Assembly (NCBI GenBank): GCA_019187485.1
Contig: JABAQR010000030.1
Coordinates: 62,001 to 126,000, forward strand
Direction: 5' to 3'
Source of the DNA: Lysobacterales bacterium
GTDB lineage: Bacteria > Pseudomonadota > Gammaproteobacteria > Xanthomonadales > SZUA-5
Length of the DNA stretch: 64,000 bases
The notes beneath the pieces were generated by a model that worked only from the letters and a program-made list of their open reading frames with translations, had not been told where the DNA came from and searched no databases. The position numbers were made by a program, and so were the translations under genes. Of this stretch, positions 1 to 9,577 are shown piece after piece; positions within the stretch are counted from its first letter, which is position 1; every line of letters begins with the position of its first letter.

Positions 1-656
1 GCCTGGAGGCCGGCAACAAGACCGAGTTGCTGAAGGTGGTGCGCGAGATCCTGCCGCAGCAGGTGCGGCCGGTGTTCGTGCTGCAGAGCGAGGCGCGCGG
101 CCTCGGCCATGCGGTGTTGTGCGCACGACCGGCGGTCGCCGAAGGCTCCTTCGGGGTGATTCTGCCGGACGACTTCATCGTCAACCGTGAGGGGCCCGGC
201 GCCCTCGCGCAGATGGCGCAAGTGCAGGCCGAAATGGGCGGCAGCGTAGTCGCGGTCGAGCCGGTCGAATGGAAGGACACCGGCAAGTACGGCATCGTCG
301 CCGGTGCCGAGGTCGGCGCCAGAGTTTCGCGCATCGACAGCATCGTCGAGAAACCGCGTCCCGACGTCGCACCGTCAAATCTCGCGGTGGTCGGACGCTA
401 CGTTCTGGATACGCGCATTTTCGATCTGCTGGAACGCACCAAGCCCGGCGCCGGCGGCGAAATCCAGTTGACCGACGGCATCGCCGCGTTGCTGGCCGAA
501 CAGCCGGTGCACGCCTACCGTTTCGATGGCGTGCGCTACGACTGCGGCACCAAGTTCGGTTATGTGCACGCGACGCTGCAACTGGCGCTGGACGATCCGG
601 AGATCGGCGCTCAGGTGCGACGCCTGATGCAGGAACACAGACTCGCCGACACATGA
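1..656 (+). CDS. galU: UTP-glucose-1-phosphate uridylyltransferase, C-terminal part (5' end outside window)
   Basis: This enzyme makes UDP-glucose from UTP and glucose-1-phosphate, feeding LPS, exopolysaccharide and other glycans in the cytoplasm. The reading frame is open from base 3 and continues upstream of the window, so the N-terminal nucleotide-binding part is missing. Visible family motifs are EAGNKTELLKVVREILP, SEARGLGHAVLCA, the ILPDDF segment and the GEIQLTDGIAALL segment of GalU-type nucleotidyltransferases. The stop codon overlaps the ATG of the next gene (ATGA), which suggests translational coupling. The only doubt is whether it is GalU or a close paralogue of the same fold. Confidence 0.93.
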   Translation, partial: LEAGNKTELLKVVREILPQQVRPVFVLQSEARGLGHAVLCARPAVAEGSFGVILPDDFIVNREGPGALAQMAQVQAEMGGSVVAVEPVEWKDTGKYGIVAGAEVGARVSRIDSIVEKPRPDVAPSNLAVVGRYVLDTRIFDLLERTKPGAGGEIQLTDGIAALLAEQPVHAYRFDGVRYDCGTKFGYVHATLQLALDDPEIGAQVRRLMQEHRLADT

Positions 657-2287
657 ATCGTGCCGCCTCACGCGGTCGCGGCCGCTGCTTGCTGTGGCTG
701 CTGATCGCAGTTCTCGCCACGATTCCACGCCTGCATGCGGTCTTGCAGATGCCGGCCTTCGGCGATGAGATCTATTGGCTGGAGGATGGTCTTGAGGCGC
801 TCCAGCGCTGGCAATCCCGTGGCAGTGCCGAGGATATCTGGGGCCCGCGGGTTCTGCGGCATCCAGGAACGCCGACCGCGTTGGCGGGCGGCCTGGCCGC
901 GGCAACCCGCGATGCCAATCTGGATCGTGTGGCGGAGAACGAACGCATCCTGCTGACCGCAAGGCTGTCGGTGGTCTGGCTCGGCGTCCTCGGCTGCGTC
1001 GTGGTTGCGATGCTGGGAGCCCGGCTGTACGGCATCCGTGCCGGTGCGCTCGCCGGAATCATCCTGGCGCTTTCCCCGCATCACATCGCGAACAGCGCCT
1101 GGCTCCAGTGCGACGCGTCGTTGGCGACTTTCAGCATCGCTTCGGTGCTCGCACTGGCCGTGCATTTGCGCAACGGGAAACTGCGGTGGCTGCTCGCCTC
1201 TGCCGGGCTGGCTGGTCTGGCCATCAACTGCAAATGGACCGGGCTGCTCACGATCCCCCTCACCTTCGGCGCGATGGTCTTCCTGCGTTTGCGGGCGAGT
1301 GAATCCTGGCCGCGCGCCGTGGTCGACGGTGTGCGTCCATCGTTGTACTGGCTCGGCGTTGCGGTGTCGGTCCTGTACCTGACGTGGCCGCGGATGTGGT
1401 TCGATCCCTCCGAACTGTTCAAGACGATCCTCTGGGCCAAGGACGTCGGGGCATCACATCTGACCTTCTTCCAGGGCGAGATCACCGAATCGCCCGCGTG
1501 GTACTACTACTTCGTGGCGGTTCCGTTCAGCCTCAGCGAACTGGAGAGTCTGCTCCTGGCGGGAGCCGTGGCGGGGGCGGTGATCGCGGCCTTTCGGGGA
1601 CGATTGCGCATGAATCAGACGAGTTGCCTGCTGCTCGTCTGGATCTTCTTGTTCCTGCTGGCGATGACCTTGAGCGGCAAGAAACTCGGCGCGCGCTACG
1701 TGCTTCCGATCTGGCCGGCACTCGCTCTGCTGCTCGCGGCCTCAGTGCGAGCGGCCTATCGACGTCTGCGCCACCTCGCTCACATGCGCGCCTGCACGGC
1801 GACGGCGGCGCTTGCGGCAGGTTTGGCAGCCTGCGCCACTTTGGCGGCGACCGGCGGAAACTACCCGATACACGCCAACCGACTGCTTGGCGGTCTGCCG
1901 GCGATGGATCGATCGATCCTGATCGTGGGTGTTGCGGATCGCGAGGTCGCACGTTTTCTGGACACCCTGCCGGCGTCGGCAACCGTCCAGATCGCCGGCA
2001 ACCTGCTCAGCACTCGGTGGCACGCCCACCACGCCATGAAGACCGTCGGTTGCGATCTGGCTCAGGGCCTCCGTTCCGCACGCAAGGTGGCGCCCATCTC
2101 GGCAGATTTCGTGGGCGTCTTCAGCCACTTTTCCCACCGCTGTCCGGAATGGAATCACGCGGCCATGCTCGCCGCCCATGCCACCGAAGTACATCGATTG
2201 GAGCGCGACGGCGTCGTACTCGCGCGGGTCTACCGCGCAGAGCGGGCAGATGGCTCGGCGCCCCCGGGGGCGTTGCCCGGAACGTGA
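653..2287 (+). CDS. Polytopic membrane glycosyltransferase, GT-C/ArnT-like
   Basis: The predicted product is a 544-residue integral membrane protein, probably a glycosyltransferase using a lipid-linked sugar donor at the periplasmic face. After a first hydrophobic segment (about residues 12-30) there is an acidic GDEIYW motif (Asp38-Glu39) in the first outer loop, where GT-C enzymes keep catalytic acidic residues. About ten hydrophobic segments follow, then a hydrophilic domain of roughly 150 residues. The ATG overlaps the galU stop by 4 bp, so the two are probably co-expressed; the pairing suits sugar transfer to a surface glycan. The substrate cannot be read from the sequence. A dolichyl-phosphate-mannose-protein mannosyltransferase-like role is an alternative within the same fold. 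Confidence 0.75.
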   Translation: MNRAASRGRGRCLLWLLIAVLATIPRLHAVLQMPAFGDEIYWLEDGLEALQRWQSRGSAEDIWGPRVLRHPGTPTALAGGLAAATRDANLDRVAENERILLTARLSVVWLGVLGCVVVAMLGARLYGIRAGALAGIILALSPHHIANSAWLQCDASLATFSIASVLALAVHLRNGKLRWLLASAGLAGLAINCKWTGLLTIPLTFGAMVFLRLRASESWPRAVVDGVRPSLYWLGVAVSVLYLTWPRMWFDPSELFKTILWAKDVGASHLTFFQGEITESPAWYYYFVAVPFSLSELESLLLAGAVAGAVIAAFRGRLRMNQTSCLLLVWIFLFLLAMTLSGKKLGARYVLPIWPALALLLAASVRAAYRRLRHLAHMRACTATAALAAGLAACATLAATGGNYPIHANRLLGGLPAMDRSILIVGVADREVARFLDTLPASATVQIAGNLLSTRWHAHHAMKTVGCDLAQGLRSARKVAPISADFVGVFSHFSHRCPEWNHAAMLAAHATEVHRLERDGVVLARVYRAERADGSAPPGALPGT

Positions 2288-2552
2288 GCCGCAGGCACGT
2301 ACAGGGGGGCTCGCATGAACTCTGCCATCGACAGATCCTTCTGGAACTGCGCCACCTCGGTCCGCTTGTCCGCCGGCAACCCGATCTTCCCGTTTCGATG
2401 GGTTCCCAACATTCCTTCTGGTCCGGGGACTCGGGACAAGACCATGGCCTGCGTTGCGCAGACCCGACCGTGCATTCGAAAGGGCCGCCATTCCGCTTCC
2501 CATCCGTGCGGTCAGCGCCGAGACTCGCGCGACTGCCCGGTGGAGTCTGTCG

Positions 2553-4169
2553 ATGTCCCGCGAACGCGATCTGCGTCTCGATCTGGCTGAACTGTTACGC
2601 ACTCATGCTGCCGGGCCCGGCGCCGATCTGCGGGCGCTGTTCGCCGATCCGCGACGCGCCGAGCGCTGGAGCGTCGAGATTGGCGGTTGCTGGGTTGACC
2701 TGGCCAAGCAGGCACTGAACGACGATCTGGTCGCCGCCGCTGCCGAGCTGGCGGGACGTCTGCGCCTGCACGAGGCGCTCGAGCAGTTGTTCGCCGGCGA
2801 GATCGTCAATGCCAGCGAAGGCCGCGCCGCACTGCACACGCTGTTGCGGATGCCTCCCCAGGCCGCAATCCCGGCAGGCCTGGTACAACACCATGCCGGC
2901 ATCCAGGCGACGTTGTCGCAGATGGAAGCGTTGGCCGGGCGGCTCGCCGACGCCGGCATCGAGGTGCTGGTCAACCTGGGAATCGGTGGTTCCGACCTCG
3001 GTCCGCGACTGGTCTATGAAGCACTCGCCGCCGAGGCCCTGCCGGGTCGGCGCCTGCGCTTCGTCGCCAACGTCGATGGCAATGCGCTGGAAGCGGTGCT
3101 GCGCCACCTCGATCCGCGCCGCAGCGCCTTCGTGCTGGCAAGCAAGAGTTTCGGCACCCAGGAAACGCGAATGAACGCGCTGAGCGCGATCGCGTGGATG
3201 CGCGCACACGGGCTGGATAAGGAGGAGGTCGCGCAGCGACTGGTCGCGGTGACCGCAAGACCTGCAGCCGCGACGACCTTCGGGGTCCCGCCGGAGCATG
3301 TGCTGGGCTTCGACGAGGCGATCGGCGGGCGCTATTCGGTGTGGAGCGCGATCGGATTCCCGCTGGTCTATGCCTTTGGCGTGGAGCGCTTCCGCGCGCT
3401 GCTGGACGGCGCGCATGCAGTCGACCAGCACGTGCGCACCGCGCCTTGGGAGCGCAACCTCGGCTTCCTGCTGGCGCTGGTGGATCTGCTGCACCGCTGC
3501 GGCTTCGGCCACCCCAGCCATGCGGTGGTGGTCTACGACGAGCGGCTCGCACGCCTGCCGGAGTACCTGCAGCAACTGGAAATGGAATCGAACGGCAAGT
3601 CGGTGGACGCGCACGGCACGCCCTTGCCGTTCCCGAGTGCGCCGGTGGTCTGGGGCGGGGTCGGCACCAGCGTACAGCACGCGTTCTTCCAGGCCCTGCA
3701 CCAGGGCACCGACGTGGTACCCGTCAGCTTCGTTGCAGCCGCGCACGTCGAGCACTCTCTGCCGGCGCACCACGATGCGCTGATCGCGAACATGGCCGCG
3801 CAAGCTGCGGCGCTGCTGCGCGGACGCAGCTACGCGGAGGCGCTCGCGCAGGAGCGCGATGCGGCCGATCCGGCGGCGATCGCGCGCGCCCGCCAGCGGG
3901 TGTTCGCCGGCAATCGCCCGAGCACCACGATCCTGCTCGATCGCGTCGAGCCGCGCACCCTCGGCACCTTGATCGCGCTGATGGAACACAAGGTCTACCT
4001 CGCGGGGCGCCTGCTCGGAATCAATTCCTTCGACCAGTGGGGCGTCGAGCTCGGCAAGGAGATCTGCGGCGAGTTGCTGCCGTGGGTGGCCGGCGGCGCG
4101 CCGGTGGCTGGCTTCGACAGCTCCACCGCGGCCCTGGTCGAGCGCTACCGAGCCGCGCGCTCCCGCTAG
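2553..4169 (+). CDS. pgi: Glucose-6-phosphate isomerase
   Basis: This 538-residue cytoplasmic enzyme interconverts glucose-6-phosphate and fructose-6-phosphate. Family signatures are clear: NLGIGGSDLGPRLVYEAL for phosphate binding, GGRYSVWSAIGFPL, the catalytic-Glu segment QLEMESNGKS, the GTSVQHAFFQALHQGT segment, and GINSFDQWGVELGK near the C-terminus. The ATG at 2553 is preferred over upstream in-frame codons because homology-like sequence starts just after it and a weak GGAG lies upstream. It follows galU and the glycosyltransferase on the same strand after a 265-bp gap, giving a coherent hexose-phosphate and sugar-nucleotide neighbourhood. Confidence 0.95.
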   Translation: MSRERDLRLDLAELLRTHAAGPGADLRALFADPRRAERWSVEIGGCWVDLAKQALNDDLVAAAAELAGRLRLHEALEQLFAGEIVNASEGRAALHTLLRMPPQAAIPAGLVQHHAGIQATLSQMEALAGRLADAGIEVLVNLGIGGSDLGPRLVYEALAAEALPGRRLRFVANVDGNALEAVLRHLDPRRSAFVLASKSFGTQETRMNALSAIAWMRAHGLDKEEVAQRLVAVTARPAAATTFGVPPEHVLGFDEAIGGRYSVWSAIGFPLVYAFGVERFRALLDGAHAVDQHVRTAPWERNLGFLLALVDLLHRCGFGHPSHAVVVYDERLARLPEYLQQLEMESNGKSVDAHGTPLPFPSAPVVWGGVGTSVQHAFFQALHQGTDVVPVSFVAAAHVEHSLPAHHDALIANMAAQAAALLRGRSYAEALAQERDAADPAAIARARQRVFAGNRPSTTILLDRVEPRTLGTLIALMEHKVYLAGRLLGINSFDQWGVELGKEICGELLPWVAGGAPVAGFDSSTAALVERYRAARSR

Positions 4170-4177
4170 CGGCGCCG

Positions 4178-5308
4178 CTACGCCCGGGGCAAGCGCGCGC
4201 GGTCGCGGAAGTCCAGCGCCGATGGCACCGGCGCACGCGGCTTACGATCGTGCTGGCGCGCCAGCGCCCATTGCACCGCGTCGCGGACCACGGCGTCCGA
4301 GTGTCCGGCACGCGCCTGCAGCGCGGCGATGACCGCCGCATCGGCCGGGGCGTTGCCGAGCGCGATCGCGAGGTTGCGCAGCCAGCGCAGGTAGCCGACG
4401 CGGCGCAGCGCCGAGCCCTCGGTGTGCGTAAGGTATGTGGACTCGTCCCAGGCGAACAGTTCCACCAGGCCGGCCGCATCGAGTCCATGGCGGGCGCGGA
4501 AATCGGGCTCGGCGGTGACCCTTGCGTAGCGGTTCCACGGGCACACCAGCTGGCAGTCGTCGCAGCCGTAGATGCGGTTGCCGATCAGCGGCCGCAACGC
4601 CGGGTCGATTGGACCGTGGTGCTCGATGGTCAGGTAGGAGATGCAGCGACGCGCGTCGATCCGGTACGGCGCCGGCAACGCGCCGGTCGGGCAGGCATCG
4701 AGGCAGCGCCGGCAGGAGCCGCAAAGGTCGGCGACCGGTGCGTCCGGCGGCAGCGGCAAATCGGTGTAGATCTCGCCGAGGAAGAACCAGCTGCCGGCCT
4801 CGCGCGCGATCAGGTTGGTGTGCTTGCCGATCCAGCCGAGCCCGGCGTTCGCGGCGAGCGGCTTTTCCATGACCGGCGCGCTGTCGACGAACACCCGGTA
4901 GCCGAAATCGCCGATGCGCGCGGCGATGCGGTCCGCGAGCTTCTGCAGGCGCGGCCGCAGCAGCTTGTGGTAGTCGCGGCCGAGCGCATAGCGGGCGATG
5001 TAGGCGCGCGCCGGATCGGCCAGCACCGCGAGCGGATCGGCCGCCGCGGCGGGCCAGTACTCGAGGCGCACGCAGATCGCGCAAGCGGTGCCCGGCACCA
5101 GTTCCGTTGGTCGCCAGCGGCGGCTGCCATGGCGCGCCATGTACGCCATCTGCCCATGCAGGCCGGCCGCCAGCCACTCGCGCAAGCGTGCGCCGGCGCT
5201 CTCGAGGTCGATCGAGGCGATCGCCAGGGCCGCGAAGCCGAATTCGCTCCCGAAGTGGACGATCTCGTGCTTCAGCGCCAGCGCGGCGTCGGTGTCGAGC
5301 TGCGCCAT
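4178..5308 (-). CDS. queG: Epoxyqueuosine reductase
   Basis: QueG performs the last step of queuosine synthesis, reducing epoxyqueuosine in tRNA to queuosine with cobalamin and two [4Fe-4S] clusters. The 376-residue product carries both cluster motifs: CGSCRRCLDACP near residue 194 and CDDCQLVCPWN near residue 250. The N-terminal domain includes the GLHGQMAYM segment, and a HEAT-like tail (PADAAVIAALQARAGHSDAVV) closes the protein, as expected for the full-length form. It is convergent with pgi, only 8 bp apart, and divergent from nnrD. Confidence 0.95.
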   Translation of the reverse strand: MAQLDTDAALALKHEIVHFGSEFGFAALAIASIDLESAGARLREWLAAGLHGQMAYMARHGSRRWRPTELVPGTACAICVRLEYWPAAAADPLAVLADPARAYIARYALGRDYHKLLRPRLQKLADRIAARIGDFGYRVFVDSAPVMEKPLAANAGLGWIGKHTNLIAREAGSWFFLGEIYTDLPLPPDAPVADLCGSCRRCLDACPTGALPAPYRIDARRCISYLTIEHHGPIDPALRPLIGNRIYGCDDCQLVCPWNRYARVTAEPDFRARHGLDAAGLVELFAWDESTYLTHTEGSALRRVGYLRWLRNLAIALGNAPADAAVIAALQARAGHSDAVVRDAVQWALARQHDRKPRAPVPSALDFRDRARLPRA

Positions 5309-5391
5309 CGCGGTGGAATCGGGTCGGACGAACGGCGTCAGTATACTCGGGCGCCTCGCAGGGGCCGTCGCCCCGCCGCCGGAAACCCCGC

Positions 5392-6882
5392 ATGCCGCAC
5401 GAGTCCAGCCCGCCCGAGGTCGCCTACAGCGTCGCCGAGGCGCGCGAGCTGGACCGGCTGGCGAGCGCTTCCTTCGACCTCCCGGGCGACCTGCTGATGG
5501 AGCGCGCCGGCCGCGCCGCCGCCGCGCTGGTGCGCCAGGCTTTCCCGCTCGCGCAGCGGATCGCAGTGGTCTGCGGCACCGGCAACAACGGCGGTGATGG
5601 CTACGTGCTCGCGCGGCTGCTGCAGGAAATGCGCCGAGAGGTCTTCGTGTACGCGCCGGAACAGGCGTTGCCGCGGACCGGCGAAGCGGCGCGCGCCTGC
5701 GCCGCCTGGCGCGCCGCCGGTGGCCAGATGAGCGTGTTCAACGGAGCACTGGACGAGGTCGATCTGGTGGTCGACGCGCTGTTCGGCATCGGCCTCAAGC
5801 GCGCCCCGGAAGGAGCCCACCAGGCCCTGATCGCGGCGATCAATGCGCAGCCGGCCCCGGTGCTGGCGCTCGACGTGCCTTCCGGCCTCGACGCCGACAC
5901 CGGCGCGACACCCGGCCTGGCGGTGCACGCGCACACCACGCTGAGCTTCATCGGCCTGAAACAGGGCCTGCTGACCGGCCGCGCGCCGGACCTGGTCGGC
6001 GACCTGCTACTCGATGGCCTGGAGCTGCCCGCGGTGCTGCACGCCTGTGTGCCACCGAGCGTGCATGTACTGCGCCCGGGCATGCTGGCGAGCCTGCTGC
6101 CGCGGCGCGCGCGCAGCGCGCACAAGGGCGATTTCGGACACGTGCTGGTGGTCGGCGGTGATGAAGGCTACGGCGGCGCGGTGCGCCTGGCGGCGGAAGC
6201 GGCGGCGCGCGTCGGCGCCGGCCTGGTCAGCATCGCCACCCGCCCGCAGCACGTCGCCGGCATCCTCGCGGCGCGACCCGAACTGATGGTGCGCGGGGTG
6301 TCCGGCCCCGGCGAACTCGAGGCCTTGCTGGCGAAGGCGGACGTGGTCGTGGTCGGTCCCGGGCTGGGGCAGGGCGCCTGGTCGCAGACCCTGCTGTCCG
6401 CGGTGACCGAGCGTGGCCTGCCGACGGTGATGGATGCGGACGCGCTGAACTTGCTGGTGCAGGCCGCCTGCGTGCTGCCCGAACGCGTCGTGATCACGCC
6501 GCATCCGGGCGAAGCCGCGCGCCTGCTCGACTGCCCGACGAGCGAGATCCAGGCCGACCGCTACGGCGCGGTGCAGCGGCTTGCCGAGTTCTTCCAGGCC
6601 ACCGCAGTGTTGAAGGGTGCCGGTACCCTGATCGCGGCCGGCCCACAGCAACCGATGGCGGTGTGTCCGATCGCCACTCCGGCGCTGGCCAGCGGCGGCA
6701 GCGGCGATGTGCTGGCCGGTTGCATCGGCGGCCTGATCGCCCAGGGACTCGCGGCCAGCGATGCCGCGCGCGCCGCGGTGCTGCTGCACGCACTCGCCGG
6801 ACTGGCGGCGGGCGCCGACGGCGAGCGCGGCACCCTCGCCGGCGACCTGTTGCCGCCACTGCGCCGACTGGCCAACCCCTGA
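5392..6882 (+). CDS. nnrD: Bifunctional NAD(P)HX epimerase / ADP-dependent NAD(P)HX dehydratase
   Basis: This fused 496-residue enzyme repairs hydrated NADH and NADPH. The N-terminal epimerase domain (YjeF_N, about residues 1-215) has the VVCGTGNNGGDGYVLARLL motif near residue 60 and an LALDVPSGLDADTG segment. The C-terminal dehydratase domain (about 230-496) has AHKGDFGHVLVVGG, VITPHPGEAARLL and the GGSGDVLAGCIGG nucleotide-binding loop near residue 435. The ATG at 5392 gives a normal N-terminus; the longer upstream frame looks noncoding. The gene is followed after 2 bp by tsaE and then an N-acetylmuramoyl-L-alanine amidase, the widely conserved yjeF-yjeE-ami arrangement. Confidence 0.95.
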   Translation: MPHESSPPEVAYSVAEARELDRLASASFDLPGDLLMERAGRAAAALVRQAFPLAQRIAVVCGTGNNGGDGYVLARLLQEMRREVFVYAPEQALPRTGEAARACAAWRAAGGQMSVFNGALDEVDLVVDALFGIGLKRAPEGAHQALIAAINAQPAPVLALDVPSGLDADTGATPGLAVHAHTTLSFIGLKQGLLTGRAPDLVGDLLLDGLELPAVLHACVPPSVHVLRPGMLASLLPRRARSAHKGDFGHVLVVGGDEGYGGAVRLAAEAAARVGAGLVSIATRPQHVAGILAARPELMVRGVSGPGELEALLAKADVVVVGPGLGQGAWSQTLLSAVTERGLPTVMDADALNLLVQAACVLPERVVITPHPGEAARLLDCPTSEIQADRYGAVQRLAEFFQATAVLKGAGTLIAAGPQQPMAVCPIATPALASGGSGDVLAGCIGGLIAQGLAASDAARAAVLLHALAGLAAGADGERGTLAGDLLPPLRRLANP

Positions 6883-6884
6883 AC

Positions 6885-7358
6885 GTGGGCAGCGAGTGTG
6901 TCTTCGAGTTGCCCGACGAGGCCGCCACGGGGGGCCTGGGCGCGCGGCTCGCCGCAGTGATCGGACCTGGGCTGGTGCTGCTGCAGGGCGAACTCGGCGC
7001 CGGCAAGACCTGCCTGGTGCGCGGCCTGCTGCGTGGCCTCGGCCACCGGGGGCGCGTCAAGAGCCCCACCTACACCCTGGTCGAGCCGTATGCCACGGCA
7101 CGCCTGGCGGTCAGTCACTGGGATTTGTACCGGCTGGCTTCGCCGGATGAACTCGACGCCCTCGGCATTCGCGAGCCGCAGGCAGAAGAACTGCGGCTGG
7201 TCGAATGGCCCGAACGCGCCGGCGGGCGTTTGCGCGAAGCCGATCTCGGCATCCACCTCGATTATCTGGGCGACGGCCGGCGTGCACGCCTGGAAGCGCT
7301 CAGCGCGCGCGGCGAAGCCTGGCTGCAGGCGCTGGTGGTGAACCCGCCCGCCGCATAA
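6885..7358 (+). CDS. tsaE: tRNA threonylcarbamoyladenosine biosynthesis ATPase
   Basis: TsaE is the small ATPase that works with TsaB, TsaD and TsaC to make t6A at position 37 of ANN-decoding tRNAs. The 157-residue product has a Walker A motif GELGAGKT near residue 38, the SPTYTLVEPY switch segment and a HWDLYRL motif, all typical of the family. The GTG at 6885, two bases after the nnrD stop, gives the expected length, whereas upstream codons would overlap nnrD heavily. The spacing implies co-transcription with nnrD and probably with amiC downstream. Confidence 0.94.
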   Translation: MGSECVFELPDEAATGGLGARLAAVIGPGLVLLQGELGAGKTCLVRGLLRGLGHRGRVKSPTYTLVEPYATARLAVSHWDLYRLASPDELDALGIREPQAEELRLVEWPERAGGRLREADLGIHLDYLGDGRRARLEALSARGEAWLQALVVNPPAA

Positions 7359-7426
7359 AGCACCCGCTCAAGAATGTGCGCTAAGCTGTCGCCCCATAAC
7401 AAAAACACTTGTCATCTGGGTGTCGG

Positions 7427-8773
7427 ATGCGGTTCAATTCCGATATTCGTGCCCGGAAACTCGAGTCGATGCTGCGTGCCCTGTTGCTGAGCCTGGCGTT
7501 CCTCGCCTCGTTGGCGCAAGCCACCGAGGTGCGTTCAGTGCGCGTCAAGGCCGGCGCCGAGCACACGCGCGCCACCATCGATCTCTCCGCCGCTGCCGAA
7601 TATCGGCTGTTCACGCTCACGAATCCGGATCGACTGGTCGTGGATATCCTCGGCGGCAGCCTGCGCTCCACGATCGACGGGCCTGGCGATGGCGTGGTGC
7701 GCAGCGTGCGCTCCGGGCGGCCGGAATCGGGTCGTCTGCGCGTGGTCTTCGACCTGACGACGGCGGTGAAGCCGAAGAGCTTCCTGCTGGAACCGTCCGG
7801 TCGCAACCGCCACCGGTTGGTGGTCGAGATGCGCCCGGCGGCATCGACGGTCGTGGCCGCCACCGCGGCGCGCCCGGAAGTGCCTGCGACTGTGCCTGCG
7901 GAGGCGATGCGCGAAGTGGTCGTCGCCATCGATGCCGGCCACGGTGGCCAGGACCCGGGTGCGATCGGCGCCGCCGGCACTCACGAGAAGACGATCACGC
8001 TGAAGGTCGCGCGTCTGCTGGCGCAGCGCATCGACGACGAACCCGGCATGCGCGCGGTGTTGATCCGCGACGACGACCGTTTCGTGGCGCTGACGCAGCG
8101 CTTCCAACAGGCCCGCGAGCACAAGGCCGATCTGTTCGTGTCCATCCACGCCGATGCCGCGCACAACCGCAACGCACGCGGATCGTCGGTGTACATGTTG
8201 AGCACGCGCGGCGCCACCAACGAGGCGGCACGCTTCCTGGCCGAACGCGAGAACCAGGCCGATCTGGTCGGCGGCGTGTCACTGGGAGACAAGGACCGCA
8301 CCCTCGCGGCGGTGCTGCTGGATCTCTCGCAGGGTGCCACGCTGGAGGCGAGCGCACTCGCCTCCGAGCATGTGCTCGCTGGGCTGACGCGCATGGGCAA
8401 GGCGCACAAGCGCCAGGTCGAGCGTGCGAACTTCGTGGTACTGCGCTCGCCGGATGTGCCTTCGCTGCTGGTCGAGACCGGTTTCATCAGCAATCCCGAG
8501 GAAGAGCGCAAGCTCAATGACCCCAGGCACCGCGCGCGCGTCGCGGAAGCGGTGATGCTGGGCATCCGCGACTACTTCCATGCGACGCCGCCGCCCGGAA
8601 CCTGGATCGCGGCGAACGCGAAAGCGCGCGCGCACGTGGTGATGCGCGGCGAGACGCTCAGCGAAATTGCCAGCCGCCACGGCGTATCGGTGCGCAGGAT
8701 CCGCCAGGAAAACGAGCTCGACACCGACATGCTGCGCGTCGGTCTGGTGCTGAAGATTCCGACCTCATCCTGA
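7427..8773 (+). CDS. amiC: Periplasmic N-acetylmuramoyl-L-alanine amidase with AMIN and LysM domains
   Basis: This enzyme cleaves the amide bond between N-acetylmuramic acid and the stem peptide during daughter-cell separation. The 448-residue protein has an N-terminal export signal (hydrophobic segment MLRALLLSLAFLASLAQA), an AMIN septum-targeting domain (about 35-135), a zinc amidase_3 domain from about residue 163 with AIDAGHGGQDPG, and VETGFISNPEE near its end. A C-terminal LysM module (VVMRGETLSEIASRHG, from about residue 402) would bind peptidoglycan. ATG 7427 is the chosen start; ATG 7469 would give a more compact signal peptide and is possible. AmiB is the alternative name, since AMIN plus LysM occurs in both groups. 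Confidence 0.92.
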   Translation: MRFNSDIRARKLESMLRALLLSLAFLASLAQATEVRSVRVKAGAEHTRATIDLSAAAEYRLFTLTNPDRLVVDILGGSLRSTIDGPGDGVVRSVRSGRPESGRLRVVFDLTTAVKPKSFLLEPSGRNRHRLVVEMRPAASTVVAATAARPEVPATVPAEAMREVVVAIDAGHGGQDPGAIGAAGTHEKTITLKVARLLAQRIDDEPGMRAVLIRDDDRFVALTQRFQQAREHKADLFVSIHADAAHNRNARGSSVYMLSTRGATNEAARFLAERENQADLVGGVSLGDKDRTLAAVLLDLSQGATLEASALASEHVLAGLTRMGKAHKRQVERANFVVLRSPDVPSLLVETGFISNPEEERKLNDPRHRARVAEAVMLGIRDYFHATPPPGTWIAANAKARAHVVMRGETLSEIASRHGVSVRRIRQENELDTDMLRVGLVLKIPTSS

Positions 8774-8897
8774 TTCGAATCGAGCCGCGAACACGCCTTC
8801 CGGCACTGGCAGGAATTCCCCGGATCCGGGTTGGGAATCGCTGCGAATCGTTTTGGATCCGCGCGCGCCTTGCATGTTCCACGTCCGCCGTCAAGAA

Positions 8898-8927
8898 TTG
8901 TGGACGACCCGGGCTTTCCTCTAGAAT
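8898..8927 (+). promoter_or_regulatory. Candidate sigma70 promoter upstream of rfaH
   Basis: TTGTGG (8898-8903) and TAGAAT (8922-8927) are separated by 18 bp. The pair sits in the 293-bp gap before the RfaH-like gene and would leave a leader of about 130 nt. Motif match only. Confidence 0.45.
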
Positions 8928-9066
8928 CCACCCTCCACGGCCCCCGGCGGGCCGGCTTGACCCGAGTTGCCCGCGCGTACAGACCGTTCCGGTCCACGCG
9001 TTGATGAGGGGTCGCCCGTTTCCAAAACGGTGGTTCGTACTCGCTTTTCAGGAGAGGACCGCGATC

Positions 9067-9573
9067 GTGAAGTGGTACGTCGTCAATACCCGCCCCCGCG
9101 AAGAATCGCGCGCCGTCGAGCACCTTACCCGTGAGGGTTATCAGTGCCTGTATCCCCGCATCCGCCGTACTCTGCGGACCACCAAGGGACTCGTGGACCG
9201 CGTCGAGTCGCTGTTCCCGAACTACCTGTTCCTGCACGCCAACCCGATGACCGACAACCTTGCCCGCGTGCGTTCCACGCGCGGTGTGCGCAATCTGGTC
9301 CGATTCGGTCTGGAACCCGCCGAGGTTCCGCCAGAAGTCATTGAGGAGTTGCAGTCCTGTGGCGAAAAGCAGGGGGGGGTCATCCGTCTGTCCGGCGCGG
9401 CGCGTCAGGCGGTTGCCGCCAAGTTTGCCGACAGTGCGCTGGTCGATTTCGGCGGTGTGTTCCTGACTCAGGATGGTTCCGAGCGCGTGATTCTGCTGAT
9501 GCGCGTGCTTGGCGACTACAACAAGGTCAGCCTGCCGGACGAGCAGTTGGAGGGCTCGCAGGCCGCCGCCTGA
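9067..9573 (+). CDS. rfaH: RfaH/NusG-family transcription elongation factor
   Basis: The 168-residue product has a NusG-like N-terminal domain (KWYVVNTRPREESRAVEHLTREGYQCLYP and the FPNYLFL segment) that binds RNA polymerase, and a C-terminal KOW-type region (GVFLTQDGSERVILLMRVLG). RfaH-type factors recruit elongating polymerase and the ribosome to long operons such as LPS or capsule clusters that carry an ops element. The start is the GTG at 9067, chosen because AGGAGAGG lies at 9050-9057; the longer upstream frame has no such support. Its standalone position away from secE and rplK argues for RfaH over housekeeping NusG. No ops-like element was noticed in the window. Confidence 0.9.
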   Translation: MKWYVVNTRPREESRAVEHLTREGYQCLYPRIRRTLRTTKGLVDRVESLFPNYLFLHANPMTDNLARVRSTRGVRNLVRFGLEPAEVPPEVIEELQSCGEKQGGVIRLSGAARQAVAAKFADSALVDFGGVFLTQDGSERVILLMRVLGDYNKVSLPDEQLEGSQAAA

Positions 9574-9577
9574 GGTC

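Noticed and set aside
2230-2475. 81-codon minus-strand frame between the glycosyltransferase and pgi
   Set aside because: Its middle (THRNGKIGLPADKRTEVAQF) looks less shadow-like than most, but it overlaps the 3' end of a real gene and matches nothing I recognise.
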